A stretch of DNA of 64,000 bases from Weissella cibaria KACC 11862 (GCF_000193635.1 NZ_AEKT01000039.1:1-64000); one strand, 5' to 3'; counted from the first letter of the stretch, positions 30,883 through 40,299 are shown. The notes: a model not told the origin generated them from the letters alone. Program-made: numbers and translations.

Positions 30883-31034
30883 TGTGACGTCCCCCTTTGT
30901 CTAGTTGCCTAAATCGTATCTAAAAAGCGGGACGACCGCATGCGCCCTTTGTGAAATATCCTTGACCAAGCGTCAGATAATTTAAAAATTTAACGTTATT
31001 GCTAAAAAAGGCATTATTTATCACTTCCCCTACT

Positions 31035-31073
31035 AAAAAACAGCCCCAATGCCTATGCATCAGGAGCTGTTTA
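31035..31073 (-). terminator. Terminator after the DHA2 exporter
   Basis: An AAACAGC / GCTGTTT stem enclosing ATGCctatGCAT, with a T run on the minus strand. Confidence 0.8.
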
Positions 31074-31080
31074 GAACGTC

Positions 31081-32463
31081 CTATTTACCTGTCTTAGTTT
31101 TAACGAAGCCAGCTAGCCAAACCAAGCTCAAGCCAGCGATTACAGCACCTACCCAGAACATGTGACCCATGCCCGTAGCAGTTTCTTGCGCAATCAACTT
31201 GGCTGATGATCCATCCGTCTTAATCAAGACCGCGGCAATTGCTGTACCAACAGCTCCGGCAAATTGTTGAATCGTGTTAAAGATGGCGTTCACATCACCA
31301 GACACCTCACGTGGCACCTCTGCCACCCCAGCTGTCATGGCCGTGGTAAAGGCCAAGTTACGGCCCAGCGTGAACAATGCGTACATAACCGTTAACCCAA
31401 TTGTCGTAATCGATGGTGACATCACAGCAAACACAATCATCACAATAAAGAAGGCGATTGAACCAATCGTCAATGGCTTCGTTGCACCAGCGCGGTCATA
31501 AAAGGCCCCATAAACTGGTGATGAAGCTGATCCCAACAATGATCCTGGCATCAAGACAAAGCCAGCCACCATTGTTGAAGCGCCCAATGTTAATTGCGCA
31601 TATTGTGGAATAGCAAAGTTCACGGCTAAATTAATCGCTTGTGACATCGCATAAATCAACAACGCAAAGACCATTCCCTTGCTCTTGAAAACAGACAAGT
31701 TTAACAACGTCTTTGATGAACGCAAGGCAATTCGAATAAAGACAATCATAGCCAAAATCGCAATAACCGCTAAGACAACAATTGAAACCGTTAGCTTACC
31801 TGCTTCAAGCTGTCCTAATGCCAACAAAGCCGTGGTCAATGAAATACCTAATACAATGAATTGCATAAAATCAAAGCTTGCCGTTTGATTTGGCTTTTCA
31901 TCAGACAAATTTCGCAATCCCAAAATCATCCCAATCAACACGATTGGCAAGACGATGATGAAGATAGCACGCCATCCCCAAGCGTATGTGACCAGACCAC
32001 CATACACTGGGCCAAGGGCTGGCGCTAATGACAAAATCAGCCCACCAAAGCCCATGTACTTACCAATTTGCATTGGTGGCACACTCATCAAAATAACGTT
32101 GAATACCAATGGCAAGGCAATACCTGTTCCGATTGCCATCACCAAACGGCCCGCTAGCAATAGCCAGAAGCCTGGTGCGACAATGGAAATCACGTCACCA
32201 ATCACAAACAAAGCCATCCCCCACATAAAAATCTTACGTGGACTCATAATTGCCTTTAAGAAGGCTGAGGTTGTCATCATCAAGGCCACAACAAGCAAAT
32301 AAGCTGTGGTTAACCATTGCACAGTCCCCATCGGTACGCCAAATTGCTTAATCAAATCAGGAAAAGTCACGTTCATTGACGTTTCTGTCAAAATCCCGAC
32401 AAATCCCAAAATAGCGGTCGCAACAATCGACCAAATCACACGTGGTGATACTTTTTCTGTCAT
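31081..32463 (-). CDS. MFS drug:H+ antiporter, DHA2 (14-span) family
   Basis: 460 aa from the start MTEKVSPRVIWSIV, chosen because GGAGAG lies about 12 nt upstream; an ATG 17 codons earlier has no ribosome-binding site. It has MFS motif-like segments (VMAIGTGIALPLVFNVILMSVPPMQIGKYMG) and an LGPVYGGLVTYAWGWRAIF block characteristic of EmrB/QacA exporters. It is a single-gene unit. The substrate is unknown. Confidence 0.88.
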   Translation of the reverse strand: MTEKVSPRVIWSIVATAILGFVGILTETSMNVTFPDLIKQFGVPMGTVQWLTTAYLLVVALMMTTSAFLKAIMSPRKIFMWGMALFVIGDVISIVAPGFWLLLAGRLVMAIGTGIALPLVFNVILMSVPPMQIGKYMGFGGLILSLAPALGPVYGGLVTYAWGWRAIFIIVLPIVLIGMILGLRNLSDEKPNQTASFDFMQFIVLGISLTTALLALGQLEAGKLTVSIVVLAVIAILAMIVFIRIALRSSKTLLNLSVFKSKGMVFALLIYAMSQAINLAVNFAIPQYAQLTLGASTMVAGFVLMPGSLLGSASSPVYGAFYDRAGATKPLTIGSIAFFIVMIVFAVMSPSITTIGLTVMYALFTLGRNLAFTTAMTAGVAEVPREVSGDVNAIFNTIQQFAGAVGTAIAAVLIKTDGSSAKLIAQETATGMGHMFWVGAVIAGLSLVWLAGFVKTKTGK

Positions 32464-32775
32464 ACTTAAAATACTCTCCTTCAATAATAGAAACGCTTGG
32501 AATAATTGCGTCACTAGCTATTGAAGCATACTTTGCACCCTCTTCGTAAGTACTTTTTTTAAAGACTGTTTAAACCACATCATTCCGAACGCTTACCGCT
32601 CATTAAATTCATTCTTCATTGCCAGCATTTCACGATATCTCAGCTCCGAACACCGTCCTGATATTCTTAGATACATCAGTCTCAGTCTTCGCTTTATTTA
32701 TGATGGTTATAAATCGGCGTATGATTAGAGACAACTAGACAAACACTCAGTATTTTTTAGAGGGAGGGCAAATTT

Positions 32776-33108
32776 ATGCTAAAAGGTGCATTAGTTTACA
32801 ACGCTATGCCATTACTAGGGGTTAATTCTATTTTTTTCACGCCAAACGGGGTATTGGGTGGAAATCCCTCAAAATTTAAAGCCGCTTTAAATGCGGCCTT
32901 AGCAAACATAAATAGTTCCATACAAATTGATCTTGATATTTCAAATGGAAATCCACGCGAACTTCAAGATTACCAATATATATTGGTCACCGATTACGCT
33001 TCAAAATGGGTAAACAGTCACGATTTCCCAAATTCACAATTAGTCGCCATCTCAAGTAGTGATTTTTTCGACAATAAAGTTGATAATGTCATCAAGCAAT
33101 TAATTTAA
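32776..33108 (+). CDS. Unrecognised 110-aa cytoplasmic protein
   Basis: A good GGGAGGG ribosome-binding site precedes the ATG, and a bidirectional terminator follows at 33142-33186, so this is a convincing single-gene unit. No signal peptide, membrane span or cysteine. The pattern (ALVYNAMPLLGV start, IQIDLDIS, YQYILVTDY) suggests a small alpha/beta fold. No family was recognised. It is more AT-rich than its neighbours, possibly acquired. A weak -10 TATGAT lies near 32723. Confidence 0.7.
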   Translation: MLKGALVYNAMPLLGVNSIFFTPNGVLGGNPSKFKAALNAALANINSSIQIDLDISNGNPRELQDYQYILVTDYASKWVNSHDFPNSQLVAISSSDFFDNKVDNVIKQLI

Positions 33109-33141
33109 CCAATTTGGTGGAAACCATAAATGGACCACAAC

Positions 33142-33186
33142 AAAAGGCCACTCAACACGTTCCAAAACGTATCGGGTGGCCTTTTT
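33142..33186. terminator. Bidirectional terminator between the orphan gene and the LysM gene
   Basis: An AAAAGGCCAC / GTGGCCTTTT stem with an inner ACGTTccaaAACGT hairpin; A and T runs flank both sides. Confidence 0.85.
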
Positions 33187-33213
33187 CAGACGATATACTT
33201 TGATTTCATTCAA

Positions 33214-33294
33214 TTAGTGGTTATGTTTATCAATAAACATTTTCAATAGAAAACTTAACGTCACAATACCGACTAATACTATCGCTGTGAACAA
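33214..33294 (-). other. Possible short hydrophobic peptide after the LysM gene
   Basis: In frame after the double stop TAA TGA of the LysM gene, the minus strand stays open and encodes VLFTAIVLVGIVTLSFLLKM then FIDKHNH and a stop: one predicted membrane span with a charged tail. Only a TTG start is available and no Shine-Dalgarno is seen. It could be a small cistron or a decayed C-terminal extension. Confidence 0.25.
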
Positions 33295-33309
33295 TACGTC
33301 AGTTTTTCA

Positions 33310-33771
33310 TTATTGCCGTACTACCAGCGTTTGTCCCGCTTGGACACCATTCATATCAACCCCTGGATTCAAAGCCTGCAATTGCGCCAGCGTCAACCCA
33401 TGTGACTTTGCAATCGCAAAAGCTGTCGTCCCCGCCTTGACTACCACTGTCGATGAAGCCGAGGCATCGGTAGCATCATCAGAGTCTGATGTTGAGCCAC
33501 CAGTCGCAGCACTCACTTCACTCTCAATCGCTTCAGACGCCGTATCAACATCGGCTGCCTTTTCAGTTGTGGCTGTCTCTGGGTCAGCCTTACTCTCAGA
33601 TTTTTTTGACGATGACTTTGCCGAAGTCGTTTCTGTCGTCTCAGGACTCTTAAATACATCACCTACCGCATCAACAGCAACTGGTGCAAAGAATCCAACG
33701 GCAAACAAAATAACGTATCCAACCGCAATTACAGACCAGAATTGCAAACGTGTAGGTCGTTTAGGTTCCAT
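33310..33771 (-). CDS. LysM-domain cell-wall protein with N-terminal membrane anchor
   Basis: 153 aa: basic N terminus, one span (about 12-34, FWSVIAVGYVILFAVGFFAPVA), a Ser/Thr/Ala/Glu-rich low-complexity linker (about 40-100), and a single LysM domain at the end (about 105-152, VKAGTTAFAIAKSHGLTLAQ) that binds peptidoglycan GlcNAc. It is probably membrane-anchored and contacts the wall; no catalytic domain is visible. Confidence 0.85.
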   Translation of the reverse strand: MEPKRPTRLQFWSVIAVGYVILFAVGFFAPVAVDAVGDVFKSPETTETTSAKSSSKKSESKADPETATTEKAADVDTASEAIESEVSAATGGSTSDSDDATDASASSTVVVKAGTTAFAIAKSHGLTLAQLQALNPGVDMNGVQAGQTLVVRQ

Positions 33772-34300
33772 ATCTCTATACCCTTATCCATTTTACTTAC
33801 TAATAGCGTATCATTATTACACCATTTTAAAAACTAGTATACCCACGTAACTACTGTTTTTTAAACACTATGGCGTTTTTGTGAATAACTTTATTTGGTG
33901 TCATCGTCGCGTTGCGACGAGGCGCGGCAAACGGGGAGTAACTCCGACAAAAATCCGTCTGGGTAAACTCCGCCGGCACGAGCACCGGCTAGCACCCAAA
34001 TAATTGGGTTAAGAGTTTAGGTCCGATCGCCTTATCTAACCGGCGGTCGGCCGAACTTGTGAGTTCACCCAGACGGATTGCTCCGTTGCTCCCCGTTCAC
34101 CACGCCAGCAGCCGAGATATTCTTATCCATTATCACATTGCATTTAATTTTCGCTCGTACTTCCCGAAATTTTGATTCATAAACACCAACCGGCTACACC
34201 TTTCCAACGTTATTTTTTGTAAGCGTATTCAAAATTAGTGTAGACTAGTTCATGAATACAACGTTATAACTTGAATTTCTGCAATACAAAGGAGAAACCA
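33772..34300. other. Intergenic region holding large inverted-repeat element A
   Basis: A 529-bp gap between divergent genes. It contains a small perfect hairpin (TCGTCGCgttGCGACGA, 33904-33920), the large element 33921-34106, and the ribosome-binding site of the next gene. No ORF with coding character was seen. Confidence 0.6.
33921..34106. repeat. Large imperfect inverted-repeat element A (186 bp)
   Basis: The left arm (33921-33970) and right arm (34061-34106) are complementary over about 48 bp at roughly 85 percent, sharing AACGGGGAG and TCCGTCTGGGT blocks. Within the 90-bp centre are further hairpins: GCCGG...CCGGC (33973-33989) and ACCCAA-ATAA-TTGGGT (33994-34009). It is more GC-rich than its surroundings. 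It could be a structured RNA or a MITE-like relic. Confidence 0.65.
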
Positions 34301-35221
34301 ATGGCCTATTTAAAAAACTTCACGACTTTCAACAAGTTTGGTTTGGGTACCAATAAGGTTGGTGGCCACAATTTATTCGATAACCTTGCTGACGAGGACG
34401 GTATCGCCCTAGTTAAAGCCGCTTTGGATAGTGGCGTCACTTTGTTAGATACGGCATTTGCGTATGGCTTCGGTCGTTCAGAGGAACTTATCGGCCAAGT
34501 CATTAAAGATTACGACCGCTCACAGTTAATCATTGCTACAAAAGCCGCCCACGATCCGGCGCAAAACTATGCCTTTAACAATTCACCTGAATTCTTACAA
34601 GCGTCAGTTGATAGCGCGTTGCAACGCTTAGATGTTGACTACATCGACATTTTTTACATCCACTTCCCAGACGCATCAACTGATAAGCGTCTGGCTGTCC
34701 AAGCTTTGCAAGAAATGAAAGCGGCGGGCAAAATTCGGGCCATCGGTCTTTCTAACTTTAACCTGGACCAAATTAAAGAAGCCAATCAGGATGGTTATGT
34801 CGACATCGTGGAAGACGCCTATAGCTTGGTTGACCGTACTGCTGAACAGACAACTTGGGCATATTTGCAAGAACATGATATCGAGTTCGTTCCTTATTAT
34901 CCACTTGCTTCTGGATTATTAACTGGTAAGTACACAAAAACACAAACCTTCACGAGCGATGATTGGCAATCGCGCAATCCGAACTTCCAAGGCGAACGTT
35001 ATCAAGCCATTTTAGCTGGGGTTGATATCTTGGCCGAAATTGGTCAAGCTTATAACGCTAGTCCCTCACAGGTTGCGTTAGCTTGGTACCTCAAGAATCC
35101 TAACATCGCGGCCTTGATTCCAGGAGCCCGCATCGCAGCACAATTGCATGATAATTTGAAAGCGCTCGATGTTGCCTTGAGCGACGAAGATTATCAAAAA
35201 ATTGACGTCGCATTTAAGTAG
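34301..35221 (+). CDS. Aldo/keto reductase
   Basis: 306 aa from MAYLKNFTTFNKFGLGTNKVGG; AAAGGAG precedes this ATG, while the frame-open ATG 10 codons upstream has none. NADPH-dependent (alpha/beta)8 oxidoreductase with catalytic Asp in LLDTAFAYG and the Tyr of that motif, Lys in IATKAA and His in DIFYIHFPD, and C-terminal cofactor motif IPGARIAAQ. The substrate is unknown. It lies next to the xylose genes, but no XylR site is seen. Confidence 0.92.
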   Translation: MAYLKNFTTFNKFGLGTNKVGGHNLFDNLADEDGIALVKAALDSGVTLLDTAFAYGFGRSEELIGQVIKDYDRSQLIIATKAAHDPAQNYAFNNSPEFLQASVDSALQRLDVDYIDIFYIHFPDASTDKRLAVQALQEMKAAGKIRAIGLSNFNLDQIKEANQDGYVDIVEDAYSLVDRTAEQTTWAYLQEHDIEFVPYYPLASGLLTGKYTKTQTFTSDDWQSRNPNFQGERYQAILAGVDILAEIGQAYNASPSQVALAWYLKNPNIAALIPGARIAAQLHDNLKALDVALSDEDYQKIDVAFK

Positions 35222-35234
35222 TCCACCTGATACA

Positions 35235-35275
35235 AAAGAGGTTGCAAGCCATCTGACTTGCAACCTCTTTTTCAT
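35235..35275. terminator. Bidirectional terminator (aldo/keto reductase and xylB)
   Basis: An AAGAGGTTGCAAG / CTTGCAACCTCTT stem with an A run before and a T run after. Confidence 0.9.
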
Positions 35276-35279
35276 TTTA

Positions 35280-36788
35280 TTACTTAGCTGAACGACGGAA
35301 GTCCAACAATTCGTGTGAGATTTCAGCAGTAGCGCCGTAAACCTTCTTGTAAATTGCGTGAACTTCTTCGTAACGGGCAGCACGCTCTGGATCTGGCAAG
35401 TATTCCTTGTCAAATGAGTTCCAGGCAGTTGCCGCATCTTGCACTGTGTCAAACCAGCCCAAACCAGTAGCGGCCAAGATAGCTGCTCCCATTCCAGGAC
35501 CTTGCTCGTTCTTCAATGACACAACCTTCTTGTTGAAGATGTCAGCTTGAATTTGCAACCACAATGGTGACTTAGCACCACCACCGATGGCAACAACTGT
35601 ATCGAAGTCAGTACCAGCTTCTTCATAGATATCAAAGATGTCCTTGAATGAGAAGATAATACCTTCCAAAACTGAGCGCACGAAGTCAGACTTCTTGTGG
35701 GTACCGTCGATACCAGTCCATGACGCACGGATATCACCGTCAGCGTATGGTGTACGCTCACCAACCAAGTATGGCGTGAACAACAAACCGTTAGCGCCAA
35801 CCGTTGACTTACCAGCTGATTCAACCATTGCAGTAAAGTCTTCATCAGCAGCAAATGTCTTCTTGAACCATGACAAGGCGTAACCTGCAGCCAACGTCAC
35901 ACCCATTGAGTAGAACTTGCCTGGGATAGCGTGGTTGAAGAAGTGCACTTGACCCTTGTAATCAACATCTGCATTGTCTTCGTACTTCAATACAACACCT
36001 GATGTACCAATTGATGACATCACCATGTTTGGTTGCAAGATAGCTGATCCGATAGCACCGGCAGCGTTGTCGGCAGCACCACCAAAGACCTTAGTATCAG
36101 TCGTCAAACCTGAGAAGGCAGCATACTTTGGTGAGATGTTACCCGCAAACTCTGGTCCTTCGATAATCTCTGGGAAGAAGTCAGGCTTCAAACCAAAGGC
36201 TTCTTGGACTTCCTTTGACCATGTACGGTTTGCAACGTCCATCGCAACTGTACCAGCAGCGTCAGAAATTTCCATCGCCAACTTACCAGTCATACGGTAA
36301 CGCACGTAATCCTTTGGCGTTACGAATGAAGAAGCTTGTGAGAAGATTTCTGGCTCGTTTTCCTTAACCCACAAAATCTTTGGCAATGTAAATCCTTCCA
36401 AAGCCTTGTTACGCGTGATATCGATGAATTCTTGACCCATCTTCTCAGCGATTTCCTTAGTTTGTGGCGTTGTACGTGTGTCATTCCACAAAATTGCTGG
36501 ACGCAACACTTGGTTGTTGTCATCCAACAAAACCAAACCGTGCATTTGACCTGAGTATGAAATACCCGTAATGTCTTCTGGCTTAATACCATCATCCAAA
36601 ATCAAACGAACGATTGCGACGGTCGTACCGTTAACCCAATCTTCTGGGTTTTGCTCGCTGTATCCTGGCTTTGGTTGTGATAGTGGGTAATCATATGATT
36701 GTTGTGCAACGATGTTACCTTGACGATCAACAGCAGAGATCTTTACTGATGACGTTCCTAGGTCAACACCCAATACGACTTCGCTCAT
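35280..36788 (-). CDS. xylB: Xylulokinase
   Basis: Phosphorylates D-xylulose to xylulose 5-phosphate, entering the phosphoketolase pathway. The 502-aa FGGY kinase has N-terminal phosphate-1 motif [22 protein letters not shown], the [14 protein letters not shown] adenosine region and the [20 protein letters not shown] signature. AAAGAGGAC is the ribosome-binding site. It is downstream of xylA but separated by a terminator-like hairpin and a structured leader, so its level is probably set independently of xylA. Confidence 0.96.
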   Translation of the reverse strand: MSEVVLGVDLGTSSVKISAVDRQGNIVAQQSYDYPLSQPKPGYSEQNPEDWVNGTTVAIVRLILDDGIKPEDITGISYSGQMHGLVLLDDNNQVLRPAILWNDTRTTPQTKEIAEKMGQEFIDITRNKALEGFTLPKILWVKENEPEIFSQASSFVTPKDYVRYRMTGKLAMEISDAAGTVAMDVANRTWSKEVQEAFGLKPDFFPEIIEGPEFAGNISPKYAAFSGLTTDTKVFGGAADNAAGAIGSAILQPNMVMSSIGTSGVVLKYEDNADVDYKGQVHFFNHAIPGKFYSMGVTLAAGYALSWFKKTFAADEDFTAMVESAGKSTVGANGLLFTPYLVGERTPYADGDIRASWTGIDGTHKKSDFVRSVLEGIIFSFKDIFDIYEEAGTDFDTVVAIGGGAKSPLWLQIQADIFNKKVVSLKNEQGPGMGAAILAATGLGWFDTVQDAATAWNSFDKEYLPDPERAARYEEVHAIYKKVYGATAEISHELLDFRRSAK

Positions 36789-36817
36789 GTTTATGTCCTC
36801 TTTCTTTGTTATGTATA

Positions 36818-36857
36818 CAACGAGGGCTGGGCTAATTTAATGGCCCAGCCCTCGTTG
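36818..36857 (-). promoter_or_regulatory. Perfect 15-bp hairpin in the xylB leader
   Basis: CAACGAGGGCTGGGC (36818-36832) pairs perfectly with 36843-36857 around a 10-nt loop. No T run follows on the minus strand, so it is not a terminator. Its base lies 30 nt from the xylB start. A second hairpin, GTAGGG/CCCTAC (36861-36877), abuts it. An mRNA-processing or stabilising role is inferred. Confidence 0.6.
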
Positions 36858-36979
36858 CCGTAGGGAATTGCCCTACTGTTATGTTCGCTATGTGAGCGTG
36901 AGATTGGCACTCGCAATGCTTTTAGTTGAGATTATTTTTGAGATTTTTTGAGATTGAGAGTGTCAGTTAGATTCATTGC

Positions 36980-37029
36980 AAAAGGCACCTAACCAACAAA
37001 CTGATTTTCATCAGCTGCAAGCCTTTTTT
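36980..37029 (-). terminator. Terminator after xylA
   Basis: An AAAAGGC / GCCTTTT outer stem with an inner CTGATgaaaATCAG hairpin. The T run on the minus strand is partial, so read-through into xylB is plausible. Confidence 0.6.
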
Positions 37030-37055
37030 ACATGGTTTTACTTAGTTAAGTCGGA

Positions 37056-38441
37056 TTACTTGTTGAAAGTTGAACCCAAAACTGAGTAGATGTAGTTGTT
37101 CAACGTAGCCTTGATAGCTTCCAAGTGACCTGACTCAACAGTAGCGAAGATTTCTTCGTTAGTCTTGTTCAAGATGTAAGCTTCGAAGTCAGCAAACGTA
37201 GCCTTGTCGTTTTCGAAGTCAGCACCGATACCAGTATCGAATGATGCGTAACGCTCCTTGTAGATGTTCTCCAAGAAGTTGTCTTCGATCATCTTCATAG
37301 CAACACGGAATCCGGCAGCGTAAACGTCCATACCAGCCATGTGTGCGTAGAACAAGTCTTCAGCCTTGAATGAAGCACGACGAACCTTTGAGTCGAAGTT
37401 CAAACCACCAGTTGGCAATCCACCGTTCTTGATGAACTCGTACATAACCAAAGTAGCTTCGTAGATGTCGTTAGGGAATTCGTCGATATCCCAACCAGTT
37501 TGCTTGTCACCCATGTTGGCGTCCAATGAACCCAACAAACCAGCTTCACGAGCAAAGCGTGCTTCGTGCTCGTAAGTGTGACCAGCCAAGTAAGCGTGGT
37601 TACCTTCCAAGTTCAACTTGAAGTCCTTCTCCAAGTCGTACGTCTTCAAGAATGCGATAGTCGTTTGCACGTCAGTATCGTATTGGTGAGCAGTTGGCTC
37701 CTTTGGCTTTGGCTCCAACAAGAATTGACCAGTGTAACCAATTTCGTTAGCGTACAACTTAGCCAACTTGAAGAACTTAGCGATGTGGTCCAATTCGCGC
37801 TTCGTGTCAGTGTTCAACAATGACTCGTAACCTTCACGACCACCCCAGAATACGTATGATTCTGAGTTCAAGCGCTTAGCAATTTCCAATGAGTGCTTGA
37901 TTTGTGCAGCAGCGTAAGCAAATACGTCAGCAAATGGTGTCGTAGCACCACCGGCCAAGAAACGCTTGTTCGTGAACAATGATGACGTGTTCCACAACAA
38001 CTTCTTGCCAGTCTCTTGCATCTTTTGCTCGATCTTGTCGACAACCTTGTCCAAGTTAGCGTTCGTCTCGGCCAAAGTCTTACCTTCAGGAGCCAAGTCA
38101 CGATCGTGGAATGCGAAGTACTCAACACCCAACTTGTCCATGAACTCGAACATGTAGTCAACCTTCTTCAAGGCTTGTTCCATGCTAGTTACATCATCAA
38201 CACCATCAACATCCCAAGGACGCTCGGCAGTACCTTCACCAAATGGGTCAACCATGCGTTGGTCCATCGTGTGCCAGTAAGCAACTGAGAACTTCATCCA
38301 GTCCTTCATTGACTTAGTTTCACCGTTAATCGTGAATACTTCTTCTGGGTTGTAGAAGTTGTAACCCTTTGCGTCCAAGAAGTTAACACCCTTTGCACCA
38401 CCAAGGAATTCTACCTTAGGAAAGTCGAACAATTCTGACAT
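37056..38441 (-). CDS. xylA: Xylose isomerase
   Basis: Converts D-xylose to D-xylulose. 461 aa from [12 protein letters not shown], chosen because GGAGGATGACATT precedes it; 15 codons of open frame lie upstream. Metal and substrate ligands of the family are present: [12 protein letters not shown] (His and Asp of the catalytic pair), [26 protein letters not shown] (usual EANHAT but Glu and His kept), and [11 protein letters not shown]. Codon use is strongly biased to AAG, TTG and TCA, suggesting high expression. The promoter carries a XylR operator at the start point. Confidence 0.97.
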   Translation of the reverse strand: MSELFDFPKVEFLGGAKGVNFLDAKGYNFYNPEEVFTINGETKSMKDWMKFSVAYWHTMDQRMVDPFGEGTAERPWDVDGVDDVTSMEQALKKVDYMFEFMDKLGVEYFAFHDRDLAPEGKTLAETNANLDKVVDKIEQKMQETGKKLLWNTSSLFTNKRFLAGGATTPFADVFAYAAAQIKHSLEIAKRLNSESYVFWGGREGYESLLNTDTKRELDHIAKFFKLAKLYANEIGYTGQFLLEPKPKEPTAHQYDTDVQTTIAFLKTYDLEKDFKLNLEGNHAYLAGHTYEHEARFAREAGLLGSLDANMGDKQTGWDIDEFPNDIYEATLVMYEFIKNGGLPTGGLNFDSKVRRASFKAEDLFYAHMAGMDVYAAGFRVAMKMIEDNFLENIYKERYASFDTGIGADFENDKATFADFEAYILNKTNEEIFATVESGHLEAIKATLNNYIYSVLGSTFNK

Positions 38442-38503
38442 AATGTCATCCTCCAAAATACTTTTAAAATCTGTCTTATCAATCAAAACCTGTTTCGGTT
38501 TTG

Positions 38504-38530
38504 GTTAGTTGATTTAGGCAACCAACTAAC
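38504..38530. promoter_or_regulatory. xylO operator of xylA
   Basis: Palindrome with outer arms GTTAGTTG and CAACTAAC over 27 bp, downstream of the -10 box. Related operators at 40154 and 41825 share the GTTAGTTG arm. It matches known XylR operators of Bacillus and Lactobacillus. Confidence 0.85.
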
Positions 38531-38541
38531 TTACGAGATTT

Positions 38542-38570
38542 ATTATAGGGTACCCAAAGTAAGAATGCAA
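38542..38570 (-). promoter_or_regulatory. xylA promoter
   Basis: Minus strand -35 TTGCAT (38570..38565), 17-nt spacer, consensus -10 TATAAT (38547..38542). Confidence 0.85.
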
Positions 38571-38613
38571 CCCTTTTCATGTGATTTTCTTCTCAATTGC
38601 GTCACACAGAAAC

Positions 38614-38650
38614 AAAAAACGCCTAGAAATAAGCTTCTAGACGTCTTTTA
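38614..38650 (-). terminator. Terminator after xylR
   Basis: An ACG.CTAGAA / TTCTAG.CGT stem and a T run on the minus strand, between xylR and the xylA promoter. Confidence 0.8.
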
Positions 38651-38669
38651 TGATAATTTTTCTAATTTT

Positions 38670-38683
38670 TGCATGCGCTTTCA
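38670..38683. promoter_or_regulatory. cre-like site between xylR and xylA
   Basis: Minus strand TGAAAGCGCATGCA fits TGNAANCGNNNNCA. It lies about 100 bp upstream of the xylA -35, in the xylR 3' region. CcpA binding is inferred. Confidence 0.45.
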
Positions 38684-38713
38684 TAAGTTTGATTGTGCAC
38701 TTTTTACAAGCTT

Positions 38714-39937
38714 TTACAACCAATTGGCATCCGCTTGATCTTCCTCGGTCATCGTAAACTTCAACTCATAACCCATCATATCAAGCAAGTGGCGCGTGAC
38801 AATTGCGACACCACCCGCCAAGGTCGCTTTATTAACTGAATTCTTAGCAAAGAATAGCGGTGTGTCCGATTCTGGCAGTATCTCATGATACGTTTGCAGC
38901 AACAGATCCAACAACTGTGGTGTCCCCGCAATAAAACGTGAATGAACGAAGATCGCTTCTGGTGCAGCATATTGGGCTAGATTATAAACCGTCCGGCTAA
39001 TGGCATGCACCCACTCTTGTAACAGTGCAATTGCATCCGAGTCGCCACCCATATATAAGGAAAGAAAATCATCACGCGTGATTTCATCCTGTCCTTTTAG
39101 AACGCCAAGTCGACTTAACATCGCATCTTCGGCATACAAATCTTCTATATGAATTGGTGCATCAAATTTACCAGCTGATAGATAATCATTGTTAATAATC
39201 ACCTGACGACCAATTTCACCCGCCTCACCATGCAAACCACGGAACAAGCGTTCATTTTGAATAATTCCGGCACCAATTCCGTTATGGATGTTCACGACCG
39301 CAAAGTTGCGGTAAGTCTCTTCTGAGTCATAATCGTGAAAATCACGTAAGTAGACTGCCGCCAAATTAGCTTCGTTTTCCAAAAATACCGGTACATCCAG
39401 TTCTTCAGTCAATTCGGTAGCCAAATCATGTTCTAGTAAATCTGTGTGGAATGGGGTGTACCGTACACAATTATCTTCTACAACACCGTGAATGGCCACA
39501 CCCACGCCAATCAAACCACGTTCCGTGTGCATATCACCCAACTGCGCAACATATGATAGCATTGCCCGCTTGATATCGCGGTAAGCCATCCCTGTCACAG
39601 TCATTTGGCCCCGAGCAATTGTTTCGCCCGTCATCCGCGCAACTAAATAGCGCAAATGGTGCCGTCCCAAATCAAACGATACAATGTAACCAAACTGACG
39701 GTTAAATCGAATTAGCTTAGGCTTGCGACCACCCGCTTTCGAAACGGCTCCCTCACCAAGCTCTTCAATATAACCCAAGTCCTCTACGTCACGATAGATA
39801 GTTGTAACCGTCGATTTGTGTAACGCAATTTGATCAGCGATTTCACTACGCGATGTTTGTTCCGCATTAAAGAGGGCTTGCAACATCAATTTACGGTTAA
39901 CATCCCGCATGGCATCTTGATCAACTTTGTTAACCAT
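38714..39937 (-). CDS. xylR: Xylose repressor XylR (ROK family)
   Basis: 407 aa: N-terminal winged helix-turn-helix (about 28-58, TSRSEIADQIALHKSTVTTIYRDVEDLGYI) and a ROK domain (GAGIIQNERLFRGLHGEAGEIG). The zinc-binding Cys cluster of ROK kinases is absent. The AAAGGAG ribosome-binding site is strong. It lies between xylA (same strand) and the divergent transporter gene; three matching xylO palindromes lie in the promoters of xylA, the transporter and the xylosidase. It is released from DNA by xylose in known members. Confidence 0.94.
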   Translation of the reverse strand: MVNKVDQDAMRDVNRKLMLQALFNAEQTSRSEIADQIALHKSTVTTIYRDVEDLGYIEELGEGAVSKAGGRKPKLIRFNRQFGYIVSFDLGRHHLRYLVARMTGETIARGQMTVTGMAYRDIKRAMLSYVAQLGDMHTERGLIGVGVAIHGVVEDNCVRYTPFHTDLLEHDLATELTEELDVPVFLENEANLAAVYLRDFHDYDSEETYRNFAVVNIHNGIGAGIIQNERLFRGLHGEAGEIGRQVIINNDYLSAGKFDAPIHIEDLYAEDAMLSRLGVLKGQDEITRDDFLSLYMGGDSDAIALLQEWVHAISRTVYNLAQYAAPEAIFVHSRFIAGTPQLLDLLLQTYHEILPESDTPLFFAKNSVNKATLAGGVAIVTRHLLDMMGYELKFTMTEEDQADANWL

Positions 39938-40153
39938 ACTTTTCTCCTTTATATAGGTAAATTATTTTCTCACTGTGCACTTCATGTGCTTCTCTAAAAT
40001 TTTCAATCCTTAATTATTGTACAAGAGATTGCCATAGCATGCCCATCTCATCCAAGTTAATTCACGATTATCAACCAACCCAGTCACAATAACTTCTATT
40101 GTATCCCAAATGCGGTACAAATTACAAAGACTATGTGAATAAATTATCAAACA

Positions 40154-40187
40154 GTTAGTTGTCAGGCGGAACTAACCATGTTATTAT
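40154..40187 (+). promoter_or_regulatory. Promoter and xylO of the xyloside transporter
   Basis: -35 TTGTCA (40159-40164), 17-nt spacer, -10 TATTAT (40182-40187). A xylO palindrome with arms GTTAGTTG / AACTAAC (40154-40176) covers the -35. Confidence 0.75.
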
Positions 40188-40203
40188 AAGTGAGTAAAAG
40201 AAA

Positions 40204-40217
40204 TGAAAACGTTTTCT
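40204..40217. promoter_or_regulatory. cre site upstream of the xyloside transporter
   Basis: TGAAAACGTTTTCT matches 13 of 14 consensus positions. A second weaker copy, TGATAACGTTTTAA, is at 40240-40253. Both lie downstream of the -10, a classic CcpA road-block position. Confidence 0.65.
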
Positions 40218-40299
40218 ATATATCGTTATTTGATACACATGATAACGTTTTAACTTCTAAAAACATCTCTCACATATATCTTTTAAGGAGTTATTCATT

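Larger units (their letters stand above)
39938..40299. other. Regulatory region between xylR and the xyloside transporter
   Basis: A 362-bp AT-rich gap with the xylR leader on one side and, toward the transporter, a xylO operator, a promoter and two cre-like sites. No ORF was seen. Confidence 0.7.

Noticed and set aside
33921-34106. Element A as an insertion sequence
   Set aside because: No transposase frame and no clear target duplication at the ends; reported only as an inverted-repeat element.
37056-38441. Damaged active site in xylose isomerase (EGNHAY instead of EANHAT)
   Set aside because: The metal-binding Glu and His are kept; the changes are at non-ligand positions.
39938-40150. 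tRNA or small gene in the gap upstream of xylR
   Set aside because: No cloverleaf pattern, no ORF with ribosome-binding site; AT-rich regulatory sequence.
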